Source: an uncultured Pseudomonadota bacterium (GTDB lineage: Bacteria > Pseudomonadota > Gammaproteobacteria > Methylococcales > Methylomonadaceae). From it: a stretch of DNA of 64,000 nucleotides. The notes below the pieces were generated by a model, which had not been told where the DNA came from, did no database searches, and was given only the letters and a program-made list of their open reading frames with translations. The stretch lies in contig CAIQDI010000013.1 in assembly GCA_903870545.1 (NCBI GenBank), positions 55,701 to 119,700 on the forward strand, given 5' to 3'. Shown here in pieces: positions 9,420-17,499 of the stretch (the stretch's first letter is position 1; the number at the start of each line of letters is the position of its first letter). Position numbers and translations under genes: made by a program.

Positions 9420-9830
9420 ATGGCATTCAAACCCCAAGCCGACGAAGAAAGCGCAATGAGCGAAATCAACGTCACGCCGTTGGTGGACGTAATGTTGGTA
9501 TTGGTGATTATTTTGCTCGTGACCGCGCCATTGTTGACGCAATCCGTGCAAGTAAAATTACCTAAAACGACTGAAACCATTGCTGATACGAAACAGCAAC
9601 CATTGCAACTTGGCATTGACGTGCAAGGTGGAATCACGCTGAATAAAAATCCGATTTCAGATTTGGCAACACTGGAAACGGCGTTGAAATCCGAATTTAC
9701 CAAAGATGCCGAAATCGGTGTGCATTTGTACGCTGACCAAGCGGTGGTTTATGCAAAAGTTGCCGAAGTCATGGCGACGGTGCAACATGCGGGCATTTCT
9801 AAAATCGCGTTTGTGAGTATTGAGCAATGA
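9420..9830 (+). CDS. exbD: ExbD-like motor subunit
   Basis: The 136-residue ExbD/TolR family protein has a single N-terminal membrane helix preceded by the conserved MSEINVTPLVDVMLVLVII. The helix Asp is the proton-carrying residue. The periplasmic domain (residues about 45-136) has the usual ALKSEF and YADQAVVYAKVAEVM features. A strong AGGAGG ribosome site precedes the start. Its stop overlaps the next gene by 4 bp, placing the second HupE-like permease in the same translational unit. Confidence 0.93.
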   Translation: MAFKPQADEESAMSEINVTPLVDVMLVLVIILLVTAPLLTQSVQVKLPKTTETIADTKQQPLQLGIDVQGGITLNKNPISDLATLETALKSEFTKDAEIGVHLYADQAVVYAKVAEVMATVQHAGISKIAFVSIEQ

Positions 9831-10882
9831 AGTTAATTAGCTTTTTATTCGTGCTTTTTTACACACAAATCGGCTTCACGCATGACGCTGGTTTAAGTTC
9901 TGCCGAAATGGTTTTGAACGAAAAAGGCGTTGATATTTCAATCACATTTGCCTTGCAAGATACAGAATCTTTCGCGCCAATGGATAAAGATGGCGACGCA
10001 GAAGTTACCGCTTCTGAACGTGAAGCGTCAAAACCCGAAATTGCGGCGTTAATTTCTAAGGAATTGGAAATCACGCTAAACAATGAAAACGTGAAACCGT
10101 TTGAAATTGCCAACGTCACCTTTGACGCGCAAAACAACGCGCATCTTTTGTTTCATTACCAACCCGCCGCAACCAGTTTAAAAATGCAGTTGTTGTTTTT
10201 GAATAAATTGCCTGAAGGTCATAAACAAGTTGTCACGATTAAAGACGCGACGGGTAAAAACCTCAGCGAAAAAATGCTCACGCAACAAGATAACGTCATC
10301 GAATTAAATTTAGCGGCTGGCGAAAAATCGTCAATGTTCAAAGATTTTTTTGTTTTAGGCGTTGAACACATTTTGACCGGCTACGACCATTTGCTGTTTT
10401 TGTTTGCGTTGTTAATTGTGACGCATCGATTTTGGTCTGCATTCGGCATCATTACGTTTTTCACCATTGCCCATTCGATTACGCTCGCACTCGCAGGCAT
10501 GAATTTGGTCACGATTCCTAGCACGATTGTTGAACCGTTAATTGCCGCGTCAATCGTTTACGTCGGCGCAGAAAATCTGATTCGCAAAGAACCCAAAGGC
10601 AGGAAATATCTGACGTTTGCTTTTGGGTTAATTCACGGTTTCGGCTTTGCGGCGATTTTGCAAGAAATGAACATCACCAGCATCGAAACGGGGATTTTAG
10701 TGCCGTTATTTTCGTTCAATTTAGGGGTTGAAACGGGACAGTTAATCGTCACGTCAATTTCACTGCCGATTATTTGGTGGTTGCACACAAAACCACTAAT
10801 TGAAAAATACTTTGTGCCAGTTTCATCAGTATTTGTGTGTTTGGCGGGTGGTTATTGGTTAATTGAACGGACGATTTTGTAA
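9827..10882 (+). CDS. HupE/UreJ-type membrane protein with periplasmic N-terminal domain
   Basis: The 351-residue protein begins with a signal-like helix. A periplasmic domain of about 160 residues follows, including MDKDGDAEVTASERE near residue 44, which looks like a single EF-hand-like calcium or metal loop. From about residue 175 come six or so membrane helices with the HupE_UreJ_2 motifs GVEHILTGYDHLLFL, FTIAHSITLALA, GLIHGFGFA and FNLGVETGQL. Members often lie next to TonB-dependent receptors, as here, where the receptor gene follows 12 bp downstream. It is probably an inner-membrane metal transporter or sensor for the same substrate. The metal is not known. Confidence 0.75.
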   Translation: MKLISFLFVLFYTQIGFTHDAGLSSAEMVLNEKGVDISITFALQDTESFAPMDKDGDAEVTASEREASKPEIAALISKELEITLNNENVKPFEIANVTFDAQNNAHLLFHYQPAATSLKMQLLFLNKLPEGHKQVVTIKDATGKNLSEKMLTQQDNVIELNLAAGEKSSMFKDFFVLGVEHILTGYDHLLFLFALLIVTHRFWSAFGIITFFTIAHSITLALAGMNLVTIPSTIVEPLIAASIVYVGAENLIRKEPKGRKYLTFAFGLIHGFGFAAILQEMNITSIETGILVPLFSFNLGVETGQLIVTSISLPIIWWLHTKPLIEKYFVPVSSVFVCLAGGYWLIERTIL

Positions 10883-10894
10883 AAGGAGAAATTC

Positions 10895-13039
10895 ATGAAA
10901 TTTAAATTGACGCTGTTATCGTTCGCAATTGCAGCGAGTTTTTCGGCTTTTGCACACGCTGAATATAGCGAACCTGAAACGGCTAAAAAAACACAAAAAG
11001 AAAAAGCCGATAAAGTGGTTGAACTTGACGAAATGGTTATTAAAACAACTGCCGAAGGTCGTGCCGAGTCTTTAGTTGGTATTGCTGGCAGCGCATCGCA
11101 AGGAACCGTCGGACAAGAACAATTAAAATATCGTCCCGTCACGCGCCCAAGTGAAATTTTAGAAACCGTTCCAGGTTTGATTTCAAGCCAACACAGCGGC
11201 GAAGGCAAAGCCAGCCAGTATTATTTGCGCGGTTTTAATTTAGATCACGGCACAGATTTTTTAACGCAAGTTGATGGCGTGCCAGTGAATTTGGGGTCGC
11301 ATTCACACGGTCAAGGCTGGATGGACACCAACTTTTTAATTCCTGAAATGATTAAATCGATGGATTATCAAAAAGGAAATTATTACGCCGAAAATGGCGA
11401 TTTTTCGAGCGCAGGCGCGGCAAACATTCATTATTTTAACGACTTGCCCGAACACACCGTTAAATTTACGGGCGGCAGTTTTGATTATTACCGTGGTTTA
11501 GTGATGGGTTCGCAAAAAATCGGGGATGGGAATTTAGCGTATGCGGGCGAAACGGTTCACAACGGCGGACCTTGGCAAGTCAGCAACGAGTATTTAAAAT
11601 TTAACGGCGTGTTGAAATACAGCGAAGAACACGGAAACAGCGGTTTTAGCGTCACCGGAATGGCAATGGCGGCGGATTGGAATTCGACTGACCAAATTCC
11701 GAAGCGAGCTGTGGCGGATGGTTCAATTGGGCGTTTTGGTAACGTTGATCCCACCGACGGCGGACGTAGCGACCGTTACAGTGTGACAGGTGAATGGCAT
11801 CGCCAAGACAAAAACAGTAAAACGCAAATCATGGCGTATGGTTTGTACACGTCGCTGAATTTATATTCTAACTTCACTTATTTCATGGACGACCCTGTTA
11901 ATGGCGACCAATTTGGTCAACCTGACGAGCGATTTGTCACAGGTTCTAAAGCGACGCACACGATTTTTCATAAATTAGGGCGATTTGATTCTGAAAGTAC
12001 GTTCGGTTTGCAATTCCGTAACGATAATATTAATAACGCTTTGTTGAAAACCAAGGCACAACAAGTATTAGACATAACGCGAAAAGATACGGTTTGGGTG
12101 AGCAGTTTAAGTCCGTATTTTGATAACAAAACGATGTGGACAAATTGGTTCAAGACCGATTTAGGATTACGTTTTGATGGTTATCGTTTTAATGTTTCTA
12201 AAAGTAATCAAGCCGCAAACGAAGGCACGGTCTACGATGGGTTAGTCAGTCCAAAATTGGGTATGGTATTTGGGCCGTGGGCAGAAACTGAATTTTATTT
12301 AAACGGAGGTTTAGGTTTTCACAGTAACGACGGGCGCGGGGTAAATACAAACGTTGATCCAAAAACAGGCAGCTCAACTGATGCCGATGGAAATCCGATT
12401 AAACCTGCGGTGCCATTGTCGCGTACTTACGGTGCAGAAGTCGGGATGCGTAGCGATTGGATTAAAGGTTTAAATAGCACATTGGCGATTTGGTGGCTCG
12501 ATATTGATTCAGAATTATTATTTGTCGGTGATACGGGAACAACGGAAGCCAGTCATCCAAGTCGTCGTTATGGCATTGAATCGGCGAATTATTATTCGCC
12601 CAACGATTGGCTCACGTTTGATGCCGATTTAAGTTTTTCAAAAGCGCGTTTTCAAGGTCATCCAGCAGAAGGAAGTTATATTCCTGGCTCAGTTGAAACC
12701 GTGATTGCATCGGGTGCAACGTTTCATGATGTGTTTGGCGGATTTTATGGTGGGCCACGATTGCGTTATTTTGGCCCTCGTGCGTTGATTGAAGATAACA
12801 GCGTGCGTTCAAAAGAAACGGTGATGCTTTCTGCGATGATGGGTTATGAATTTAACAAACATTGGAAGTTACAAGCCGAAGTGTTTAATTTGTTGGGCAG
12901 AAAAGACAGCGGCATTGATTATTACTATGGCTCTTGTTTAAAAACCGATACGGATTGTCCAGCAGGCGGCAACCAAGATATTCACTTTCATCCGGTCGAA
13001 CCGTTGAGTTTTAGAATGACGTTATCGACCAGTTTTTAA
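10895..13039 (+). CDS. TonB-dependent outer-membrane receptor
   Basis: The 714-residue protein has a signal peptide ending AHA at about residue 22 and a TonB-box-like stretch LDEMVIKTT. A plug domain follows with RPSEILETVPGL, YYLRGFN and QVDGVPVN, then a beta-barrel ending in Phe (LSTSF), the normal signal for barrel insertion. Conserved-looking His-rich spots are LGSHSHGQGW in the plug and DIHFHPVEP near the end. The operon also holds tonB-exbB-exbD and two HupE-like permeases, so this is most likely a metal or metal-chelate receptor. Cobalamin, siderophore or chalkophore transport cannot be excluded. A hairpin terminator follows. Confidence 0.88.
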   Translation: MKFKLTLLSFAIAASFSAFAHAEYSEPETAKKTQKEKADKVVELDEMVIKTTAEGRAESLVGIAGSASQGTVGQEQLKYRPVTRPSEILETVPGLISSQHSGEGKASQYYLRGFNLDHGTDFLTQVDGVPVNLGSHSHGQGWMDTNFLIPEMIKSMDYQKGNYYAENGDFSSAGAANIHYFNDLPEHTVKFTGGSFDYYRGLVMGSQKIGDGNLAYAGETVHNGGPWQVSNEYLKFNGVLKYSEEHGNSGFSVTGMAMAADWNSTDQIPKRAVADGSIGRFGNVDPTDGGRSDRYSVTGEWHRQDKNSKTQIMAYGLYTSLNLYSNFTYFMDDPVNGDQFGQPDERFVTGSKATHTIFHKLGRFDSESTFGLQFRNDNINNALLKTKAQQVLDITRKDTVWVSSLSPYFDNKTMWTNWFKTDLGLRFDGYRFNVSKSNQAANEGTVYDGLVSPKLGMVFGPWAETEFYLNGGLGFHSNDGRGVNTNVDPKTGSSTDADGNPIKPAVPLSRTYGAEVGMRSDWIKGLNSTLAIWWLDIDSELLFVGDTGTTEASHPSRRYGIESANYYSPNDWLTFDADLSFSKARFQGHPAEGSYIPGSVETVIASGATFHDVFGGFYGGPRLRYFGPRALIEDNSVRSKETVMLSAMMGYEFNKHWKLQAEVFNLLGRKDSGIDYYYGSCLKTDTDCPAGGNQDIHFHPVEPLSFRMTLSTSF

Positions 13040-13044
13040 GCAAT

Positions 13045-13074
13045 AAAAAAGGCGCAAAATATCGCGCCTTTTTT
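13045..13074 (+). terminator. intrinsic terminator after the TonB receptor operon
   Basis: Arms AAAAGGCGC and GCGCCTTTT are separated by 8 bases and followed by a T-run. It lies 6 bp after the receptor stop codon and ends the six-gene operon. The A-run on the 5' side would let it also serve the minus-strand gene at 13093. Confidence 0.85.
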
Positions 13075-13092
13075 CATTCTTACATCAATTTT

Positions 13093-13347
13093 TTATTTAA
13101 AACTAATTTGTAACGCATCTAACGCATGAACACAATCAGGTGTTGCTTGTAATTCGGCGTTACCGGACTCGCCGCGACATTCATTGTTTTTAGCTTGTGC
13201 GGCTTTGATATTAGCGGTGTACCAACCCACACTTTTGGCTTCATCGGATTTTGAATCGGCAATGCTCACTTGTTGAAATGCAACAATGGCTGTCAATGCA
13301 GAAATAGCCGCCGCGATAATAATTTTGTTTTTGCTCAATTTTTTCAT
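13093..13347 (-). CDS. small secreted EexN-like protein
   Basis: The 84-residue protein has an N-terminal helix (residues 8-25) that serves as signal peptide or anchor. The mature part, VGWYTANIKAAQAKNNEC through CVHALDAL, resembles the EexN entry-exclusion family: a W-Y-x-x-N start, a first Cys about 14 residues later, and a second Cys followed by A-L-D-A. EexN proteins are usually lipoproteins of conjugative plasmids; here no lipobox Cys is present and no conjugation genes are near. The family call is tentative and the role unknown. Confidence 0.5.
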   Translation of the reverse strand: MKKLSKNKIIIAAAISALTAIVAFQQVSIADSKSDEAKSVGWYTANIKAAQAKNNECRGESGNAELQATPDCVHALDALQISFK

Positions 13348-13451
13348 TTTACGTTCTCGATTAAAAGTTGGAATGTTTGAGCCTGTGAATCGATAAACTC
13401 ACAAGTTGGCAACAGTTTAATCGTAGATTTTAAATTTGAAAATGTGGCAAA

Positions 13452-13496
13452 TTGTCGCGCGACACTTTGTCACGCGGCAATTTGTCGCAGTTTGCG
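13452..13496. repeat. three tandem 15-bp units
   Basis: Three consecutive 15-bp units begin TTGTCGCGCGACACT, TTGTCACGCGGCAAT and TTGTCGCAGTTTGCG. The first contains the perfect palindrome GTCGCGCGAC. The array lies between the end of the formylglycine-type gene and the start region of the EexN-like gene. It could be a protein-binding array or a local duplication. Confidence 0.5.
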
Positions 13497-13499
13497 CGA

Positions 13500-14285
13500 T
13501 TATTTAATATCACGCACCAAACGAAAACCTATATCACCGGAGCGTGTGCTGGGCAAACCGCTGTAACGAGTTGCCGAACGTAAAAGTGGTGCTTTCGCCA
13601 CCCAACTTCCACCACGATAAACTTTATATTGTCCAGCTTCTGCACCTTTAGGATTCGTTTCCAGACTGTTTTTGTAATAATTTGGGTCATACCAATCTTG
13701 CACCCATTCCCACACATTACCGTGCATATCGACTAAGCCCCACGCATTTGGTTTTTTCTGCCCGACTTCGTGCGTGTCACCGCCATAACCTTCGTTGCCA
13801 AACCATGCATAATCTCGAATGGTTTTGGCATCATCGCCAAACGAATAAACCGTTGTCGTTCCAGCTCGTGCGGCAAATTCCCATTCGGCTTCGGTCGGCA
13901 AACGATAAAAATCACCTTTTGCACGGTCATTTAACTTTTCAATAAACGTTTGCGTGTCATTCCAAGTCACTTTTTCAACAGGGCGATACATTCCTTTGAA
14001 TTTGCTTGGATTGCTACTCATTACATCTTCCCATTGTTTTTGGGTAATTTCTGCCTCGCCTAAATAAAACGGTTTATCGATGCACACTTTATGCTGCGGC
14101 ACTTCGTTTGCGGTTGTTTGCTTCTCTTTGTCGTTCAAATCCGTTTGTTTATCTTGTCCCATTTGAAAACAACCCGCTTCGATTTTGACAAACCGAATCC
14201 CTTCAAAATTTTTCATTTCATTTGCTGACACGTTTTTCACTATTAGAAATGCAGCAATTAGCACTATTTTATTTTTATTATTCAT
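13500..14285 (-). CDS. formylglycine-generating-enzyme-fold (SUMF1) secreted protein
   Basis: The 261-residue protein has a signal peptide (residues about 6-21). It then shows the FGE/SUMF1 fold: RFVKIEAGCFQMGQ, EVPQHKVCIDKPFYLGEAEIT, PVEKVTWNDT, RLPTEAEWEFAARAG, GLVDMHGNVWEWVQDWY and VYRGGSW, ending SGDIGFRLVRDIK. True formylglycine generators need a particular Cys pair near the C-terminus. Here that region reads RSATRYSGLPSTRSGDIGFR with no Cys, so it is probably not a sulfatase-activating enzyme but a relative with a structural or ergothioneine/sulfoxide-synthase-like role. It diverges from the Asp-box lipoprotein gene 87 bp away. Confidence 0.8.
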   Translation of the reverse strand: MNNKNKIVLIAAFLIVKNVSANEMKNFEGIRFVKIEAGCFQMGQDKQTDLNDKEKQTTANEVPQHKVCIDKPFYLGEAEITQKQWEDVMSSNPSKFKGMYRPVEKVTWNDTQTFIEKLNDRAKGDFYRLPTEAEWEFAARAGTTTVYSFGDDAKTIRDYAWFGNEGYGGDTHEVGQKKPNAWGLVDMHGNVWEWVQDWYDPNYYKNSLETNPKGAEAGQYKVYRGGSWVAKAPLLRSATRYSGLPSTRSGDIGFRLVRDIK

Positions 14286-14372
14286 GGCTTGACCTCTAAA
14301 TGTTCACGGTAAATTGACCAGCAACTATTATAATGAACCCCACGAAATTCACTATTTGTTTATGGGCTTACC

Positions 14373-15545
14373 ATGAAAACGATTTTTCCTGCCAGCGCGT
14401 TACTGTTATTAGCGAGTTGCACAACAGTCATTACGCCAGCCACTTTGGCGACAACGTTTTATCCAAAAACATCAGTGGGTTTATTGGAAATCAGCAGTTT
14501 CGATGTTTATAAAGAAGGTGAAACCTTGCACGCGCTGCTTTCGGGTTTGAAATCTGAACACGATAAAACGCAAACCGTGCGTTATTTACAATCGAACGAT
14601 TATGGCAAACATTGGTCGTCGCCCGTTGATGTTGAAAATACGTTCGCCCCTGTTCTAGCGGCTCGCGGCAATGATGTTCAGCTTGCCGCAAATCGACAAA
14701 ATGTCGTTGCGATTTGGCAAACGCAAGGCGAAATTCCAAACAGTGGCGCGTTAATAAGTGTGTATTCGCACGATGCTGGAAAAACGTGGCAAACGGGCAA
14801 AAATCCCGCTGTCGATAATGCTGGCGATCAATCGCACGCGGATTTAATTGCCGATAAAAAAGGAAATTTTCACGCCGTTTGGCTAGCCGATCCCGAAGAA
14901 AATGGTTATCAGAGTTTGCGTTATGCGCGGTCGATGGATAACGGTGAAAACTGGCAACTACCTTCCAAACTGGATGATTCAAGTTGTTCATGCTGTTGGA
15001 ATACGCTTGCCGTGTCGCCAAATAACGAACTTCATGTACTTTATCGTGATATGAATCCGCGTGATATGACGTTGCTGAGTTCCAACGATAATGGTCAAAA
15101 TTGGCAAAGCAAAAAAACAGTCGGCGAATTTGATTGGCATTTTGATGGTTGCCCGCATGTTGGTGGCGGCATTGCATTCGATGAAAATAATGATTTTTAC
15201 GCCAGCATTTGGACAGGCGAAGCATCGAAATCGGGTTTATACACGGTGAATTCAGTGACGAATTCGCCCGTGAAAATTAGCAAAAATGCTACGCACAGCG
15301 ACATTGTCGTTTTAGAAAATCGCGTTATTGTCGTTTGGGACGAAATGAGCAAGGATGGAACAGGAATTTTTTTCGCCGAATCGACTGATAAAGGTACAAC
15401 GTGGACAACGCCACGTCGTTTATCGGCAAATAGCACAAATTCAACGCACCCGCGTATTGTTGCCAGCGAAAATAATGCCTTAATTTTGTGGACAGAAAAA
15501 CAACCTAAACAAGCCAGTCAATGGGCAATGACGTGGTTAGAATAA
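14373..15545 (+). CDS. Asp-box (sialidase-like beta-propeller) lipoprotein with Cys-x-Cys-Cys site
   Basis: The 390-residue protein has a lipoprotein signal with lipobox LLAS-C at Cys16. Five Asp-boxes with the pattern S-x-D-x-G-x-x-W are visible (SNDYGKHW, SHDAGKTW, SMDNGENW, SNDNGQNW, STDKGTTW), which indicates a six-bladed sialidase-type propeller. Catalytic sialidase arginines are not evident. A distinctive SSCSCCW at residues 204-209 and DGCPH at 258-262 put four Cys and a His close in the fold, which could bind metal. Its place beside the TonB-HupE cluster makes a role in metal handling at the outer membrane plausible, but this is inference. Confidence 0.72.
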   Translation: MKTIFPASALLLLASCTTVITPATLATTFYPKTSVGLLEISSFDVYKEGETLHALLSGLKSEHDKTQTVRYLQSNDYGKHWSSPVDVENTFAPVLAARGNDVQLAANRQNVVAIWQTQGEIPNSGALISVYSHDAGKTWQTGKNPAVDNAGDQSHADLIADKKGNFHAVWLADPEENGYQSLRYARSMDNGENWQLPSKLDDSSCSCCWNTLAVSPNNELHVLYRDMNPRDMTLLSSNDNGQNWQSKKTVGEFDWHFDGCPHVGGGIAFDENNDFYASIWTGEASKSGLYTVNSVTNSPVKISKNATHSDIVVLENRVIVVWDEMSKDGTGIFFAESTDKGTTWTTPRRLSANSTNSTHPRIVASENNALILWTEKQPKQASQWAMTWLE

Positions 15546-15579
15546 CCAATTGAAAATAAAAGTAAATTCGGTTACTTTG

Positions 15580-15655
15580 ACCCAGCCAAACTTATTGTGA
15601 CGTAAGGACGGAAAGCTATAGGACTTTTTGAAATATAAAAAATTGGCTGGGTTAC
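15580..15655 (+). ncRNA. candidate c-di-GMP-I (GEMM) riboswitch-like RNA
   Basis: A 10-bp closing stem (ACCCAGCCAA with TTGGCTGGGT) encloses CAAAC, a short hairpin with a GTGA (GNRA-type) loop at 15597-15600, GGACGGAAAGC at 15606-15616, CTATAGGAC, a second A/T hairpin, and GGCTGGGTTAC at the 3' side. The order GNRA hairpin, GACG-x-AAAGC, GGG-CUA-like segment, GCxGGGUU matches the GEMM-I layout as remembered. Deviations are GACGG for GACGC and GGAC for GGG-CU. It is followed by a transposase remnant, not an intact gene. A covariance-model scan (RF01051) would decide. Confidence 0.45.
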
Positions 15656-15763
15656 AAATTATTTTCGGTACGCGATGCTCAACTTTCAAAAAAAGACGAT
15701 TTGAAGTCATGAAATTACTCCTGTAAAGTTCTTTTTCCAAAGAATGACCATGGGAGAACAATC

Positions 15764-15880
15764 ATGCCAGCGGAAAACTTTATCATTTATGTCTTGCTGT
15801 GTAGTAGACAACTACGATGCTTTAACAAAAAATTGCCCCTTGAGAACACGAGGTTATCAGCCAAAGTTAAGTGATAGCGA
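15764..15880 (+). pseudogene. N-terminal remnant of a transposase (IS982-like), frameshifted
   Basis: From the ATG at 15764 the frame reads MPAENFIIYVLLC, then shifts to a second frame reading CCVVDNYDALTKNCPL and RTRGYQPKLSDSE. Together these look like the start of an IS982-family-type transposase. After this the similarity stops and the sequence runs into unrelated DNA. Only about 40 residues of a roughly 290-residue enzyme remain, and no inverted repeats were identified. The whole 450-bp stretch 15546-15996 holds only this remnant and the candidate RNA at 15580. Confidence 0.55.
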
Positions 15881-15996
15881 GGCGCGATTGTATACGGCGA
15901 ATTCAAGTAGCAAGTGCAATTTATTTACCCAGCTATTTTCAATTGGTGTGGTTTATACTTGAAACCCTTTCAATCAAAAATTCCCTGGAAAACATT

Positions 15997-16356
15997 TTGA
16001 GCAAAGAAGCGTACAAAGATTTCACAAACGTCGCAATTAAAAAAGAAAGCGAAGGCTCTGGACGCAAACATCCTGTTTATCGATTTTTCGACAAAGATAA
16101 TCGATACATTTGCGAAGTTCGATATGGCGGTGCAAATGCAAACGCGCTTCAACGTGGACTTTGGACAAATACTAAAAATGCACTTCCTTATTTCAATAGC
16201 GTTACCAACGGTTGGATTGATTATTCACACAGTCACATTTTAGTTCACCTTTTTTCGCACGCGCTTATTTCAAGTTCAAAAGGTCACGAAATTGCGCTTG
16301 CCGAAATCAAACAGGATATTTTAAGACTAAAACAAGAAAGTGGCGTTCATGGGTAA
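15997..16356 (+). CDS. probable type II restriction endonuclease, start uncertain
   Basis: The frame is open from 15871, but the first about 42 codons lie next to the transposase remnant and look non-native. A TTG at 15997 giving (M)SKEAYKDFTNVAIKKESEGSG is a more likely start. The product (about 119 residues) contains RKHPVYRFFDKDNRYICEVRYGGANANALQRGLW and a basic-acidic C-terminus. The pattern D-x(n)-E-V-R could be a nuclease core but no textbook PD-(D/E)xK motif is certain. The call rests mainly on an 8-bp overlap with the following DNA methyltransferase gene, the normal arrangement of a restriction-modification pair. It may be N-terminally truncated. Confidence 0.45.
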   Translation: MSKEAYKDFTNVAIKKESEGSGRKHPVYRFFDKDNRYICEVRYGGANANALQRGLWTNTKNALPYFNSVTNGWIDYSHSHILVHLFSHALISSSKGHEIALAEIKQDILRLKQESGVHG

Positions 16357-17482
16357 TCAAACGTTATCGTTATTCAATAACGCGATTATCGACAATCCCA
16401 ACACGCAAGGCGTGAAATATGCGGGTTCAAAATTAAAACTGATTCCTTACATTCTTTCGCTTTTGGAAGGTATCGAAGTCAAAACGGTGTTTGACGGATT
16501 TGCTGGAACAACGCGCGTTTCACAAGCCTTTGCACGCTGTGGTTTCAGTGTAATTAGCAATGATATTTCCGAATGGAGTTATGTTTTTGGGCAGTGTTAT
16601 TTAAAAAATAAACAGTCGCCCAGTTATTATTGGGAAATCATCAATCATTTGAACGTGGTGAACGGTTATAGCGGTTGGTTTACAGAAAATTATGGTGGTT
16701 TGGATTTTAACGGTTCAGCCATTCAACTCGATGGTTCTAAGCGGATTTGGCAAAGCCATAATACGCAAAAATTAGATGCGATTCGTGACGAAATCGACAC
16801 CTTAAACTTGTCCGAAGTTGACAAAGCCGTTGCATTAACCAGTTTAATTTTGGCGATGGACGAAGTGGATAGTTCGCTTGGGCATCATGTTTCATATTTG
16901 AAAGATTGGTCGCCTCGTTCATATAAAAACATGAAATTAAAAGTCCCAAATGTGTGGGTAAATGAAAAAAATAATCACGTTTTGAAAGGCAATGTTTTCG
17001 ACGCGCTAGAAAATACGGTGATTGATTTGGCTTATTTTGACCCGCCTTATGGTTCCAACAATGAAAAAATGCCGCCATCACGAGTGCGTTACGCGAGTTA
17101 TTACCATTTATGGACGACGATTATTTTAAACGATAAACCCACCGTTTTTGGTGCGGCAAATCGACGAGCGGATTGTTCAGATAAAGTGGTCAATTCGGTT
17201 TTTGAAGATTTTAGACGTGAAAATGACGAATTTGTCGCCGTGAAAGCCATCGACAAGCTGATTGAATCGGTAAATGCAAAATACGTTGCGCTGTCTTACA
17301 GTTCGGGTGGTAAGGCGACGGCAAATGAATTAAACACGATTCTCAAGCGTCACGGTAAAGTTATCAAAACCATTGAAATGAATTATAAAAAAAATGTTAT
17401 GGCTGAAATGAAATGGACAAATGAATGGCTGAGAGAAGCTGAAAAACCCAATCGAGAGTTTATTTTTTTAATCGCTAAATGA
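16349..17482 (+). CDS. DNA adenine-specific methyltransferase (D12 class)
   Basis: The 377-residue protein begins MGNQTLSLFNN. Motifs are KYAGSKLKLIPYI (the N-terminal D12-class segment), VFDGFAGTTRVSQAF (SAM-binding motif I) and LAYFDPPYGSNN (catalytic DPPY, motif IV), followed by YASYYHLW. D12/Dam-type enzymes methylate adenine at N6 in a specific DNA site. The start at 16349 was preferred to 16340 because it gives a tight overlap with the upstream gene and a standard N-terminus. Together they form a probable type II restriction-modification unit. The nearby transposase remnant suggests acquisition by transfer. Confidence 0.85.
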   Translation: MGNQTLSLFNNAIIDNPNTQGVKYAGSKLKLIPYILSLLEGIEVKTVFDGFAGTTRVSQAFARCGFSVISNDISEWSYVFGQCYLKNKQSPSYYWEIINHLNVVNGYSGWFTENYGGLDFNGSAIQLDGSKRIWQSHNTQKLDAIRDEIDTLNLSEVDKAVALTSLILAMDEVDSSLGHHVSYLKDWSPRSYKNMKLKVPNVWVNEKNNHVLKGNVFDALENTVIDLAYFDPPYGSNNEKMPPSRVRYASYYHLWTTIILNDKPTVFGAANRRADCSDKVVNSVFEDFRRENDEFVAVKAIDKLIESVNAKYVALSYSSGGKATANELNTILKRHGKVIKTIEMNYKKNVMAEMKWTNEWLREAEKPNREFIFLIAK

Positions 17483-17499
17483 ATAGCAACAGGAACTTC

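Noticed and set aside
10895..13347. Methanobactin (mbn) locus
   Set aside because: The TonB receptor lacks neighbouring mbnA/B/C-type genes, and the 84-residue secreted protein has no methanobactin-like core.
13500..14285. Active formylglycine-generating enzyme
   Set aside because: The fold is clear, but the C-terminal region that holds the catalytic Cys pair in true FGE has no Cys, and no sulfatase gene is nearby.
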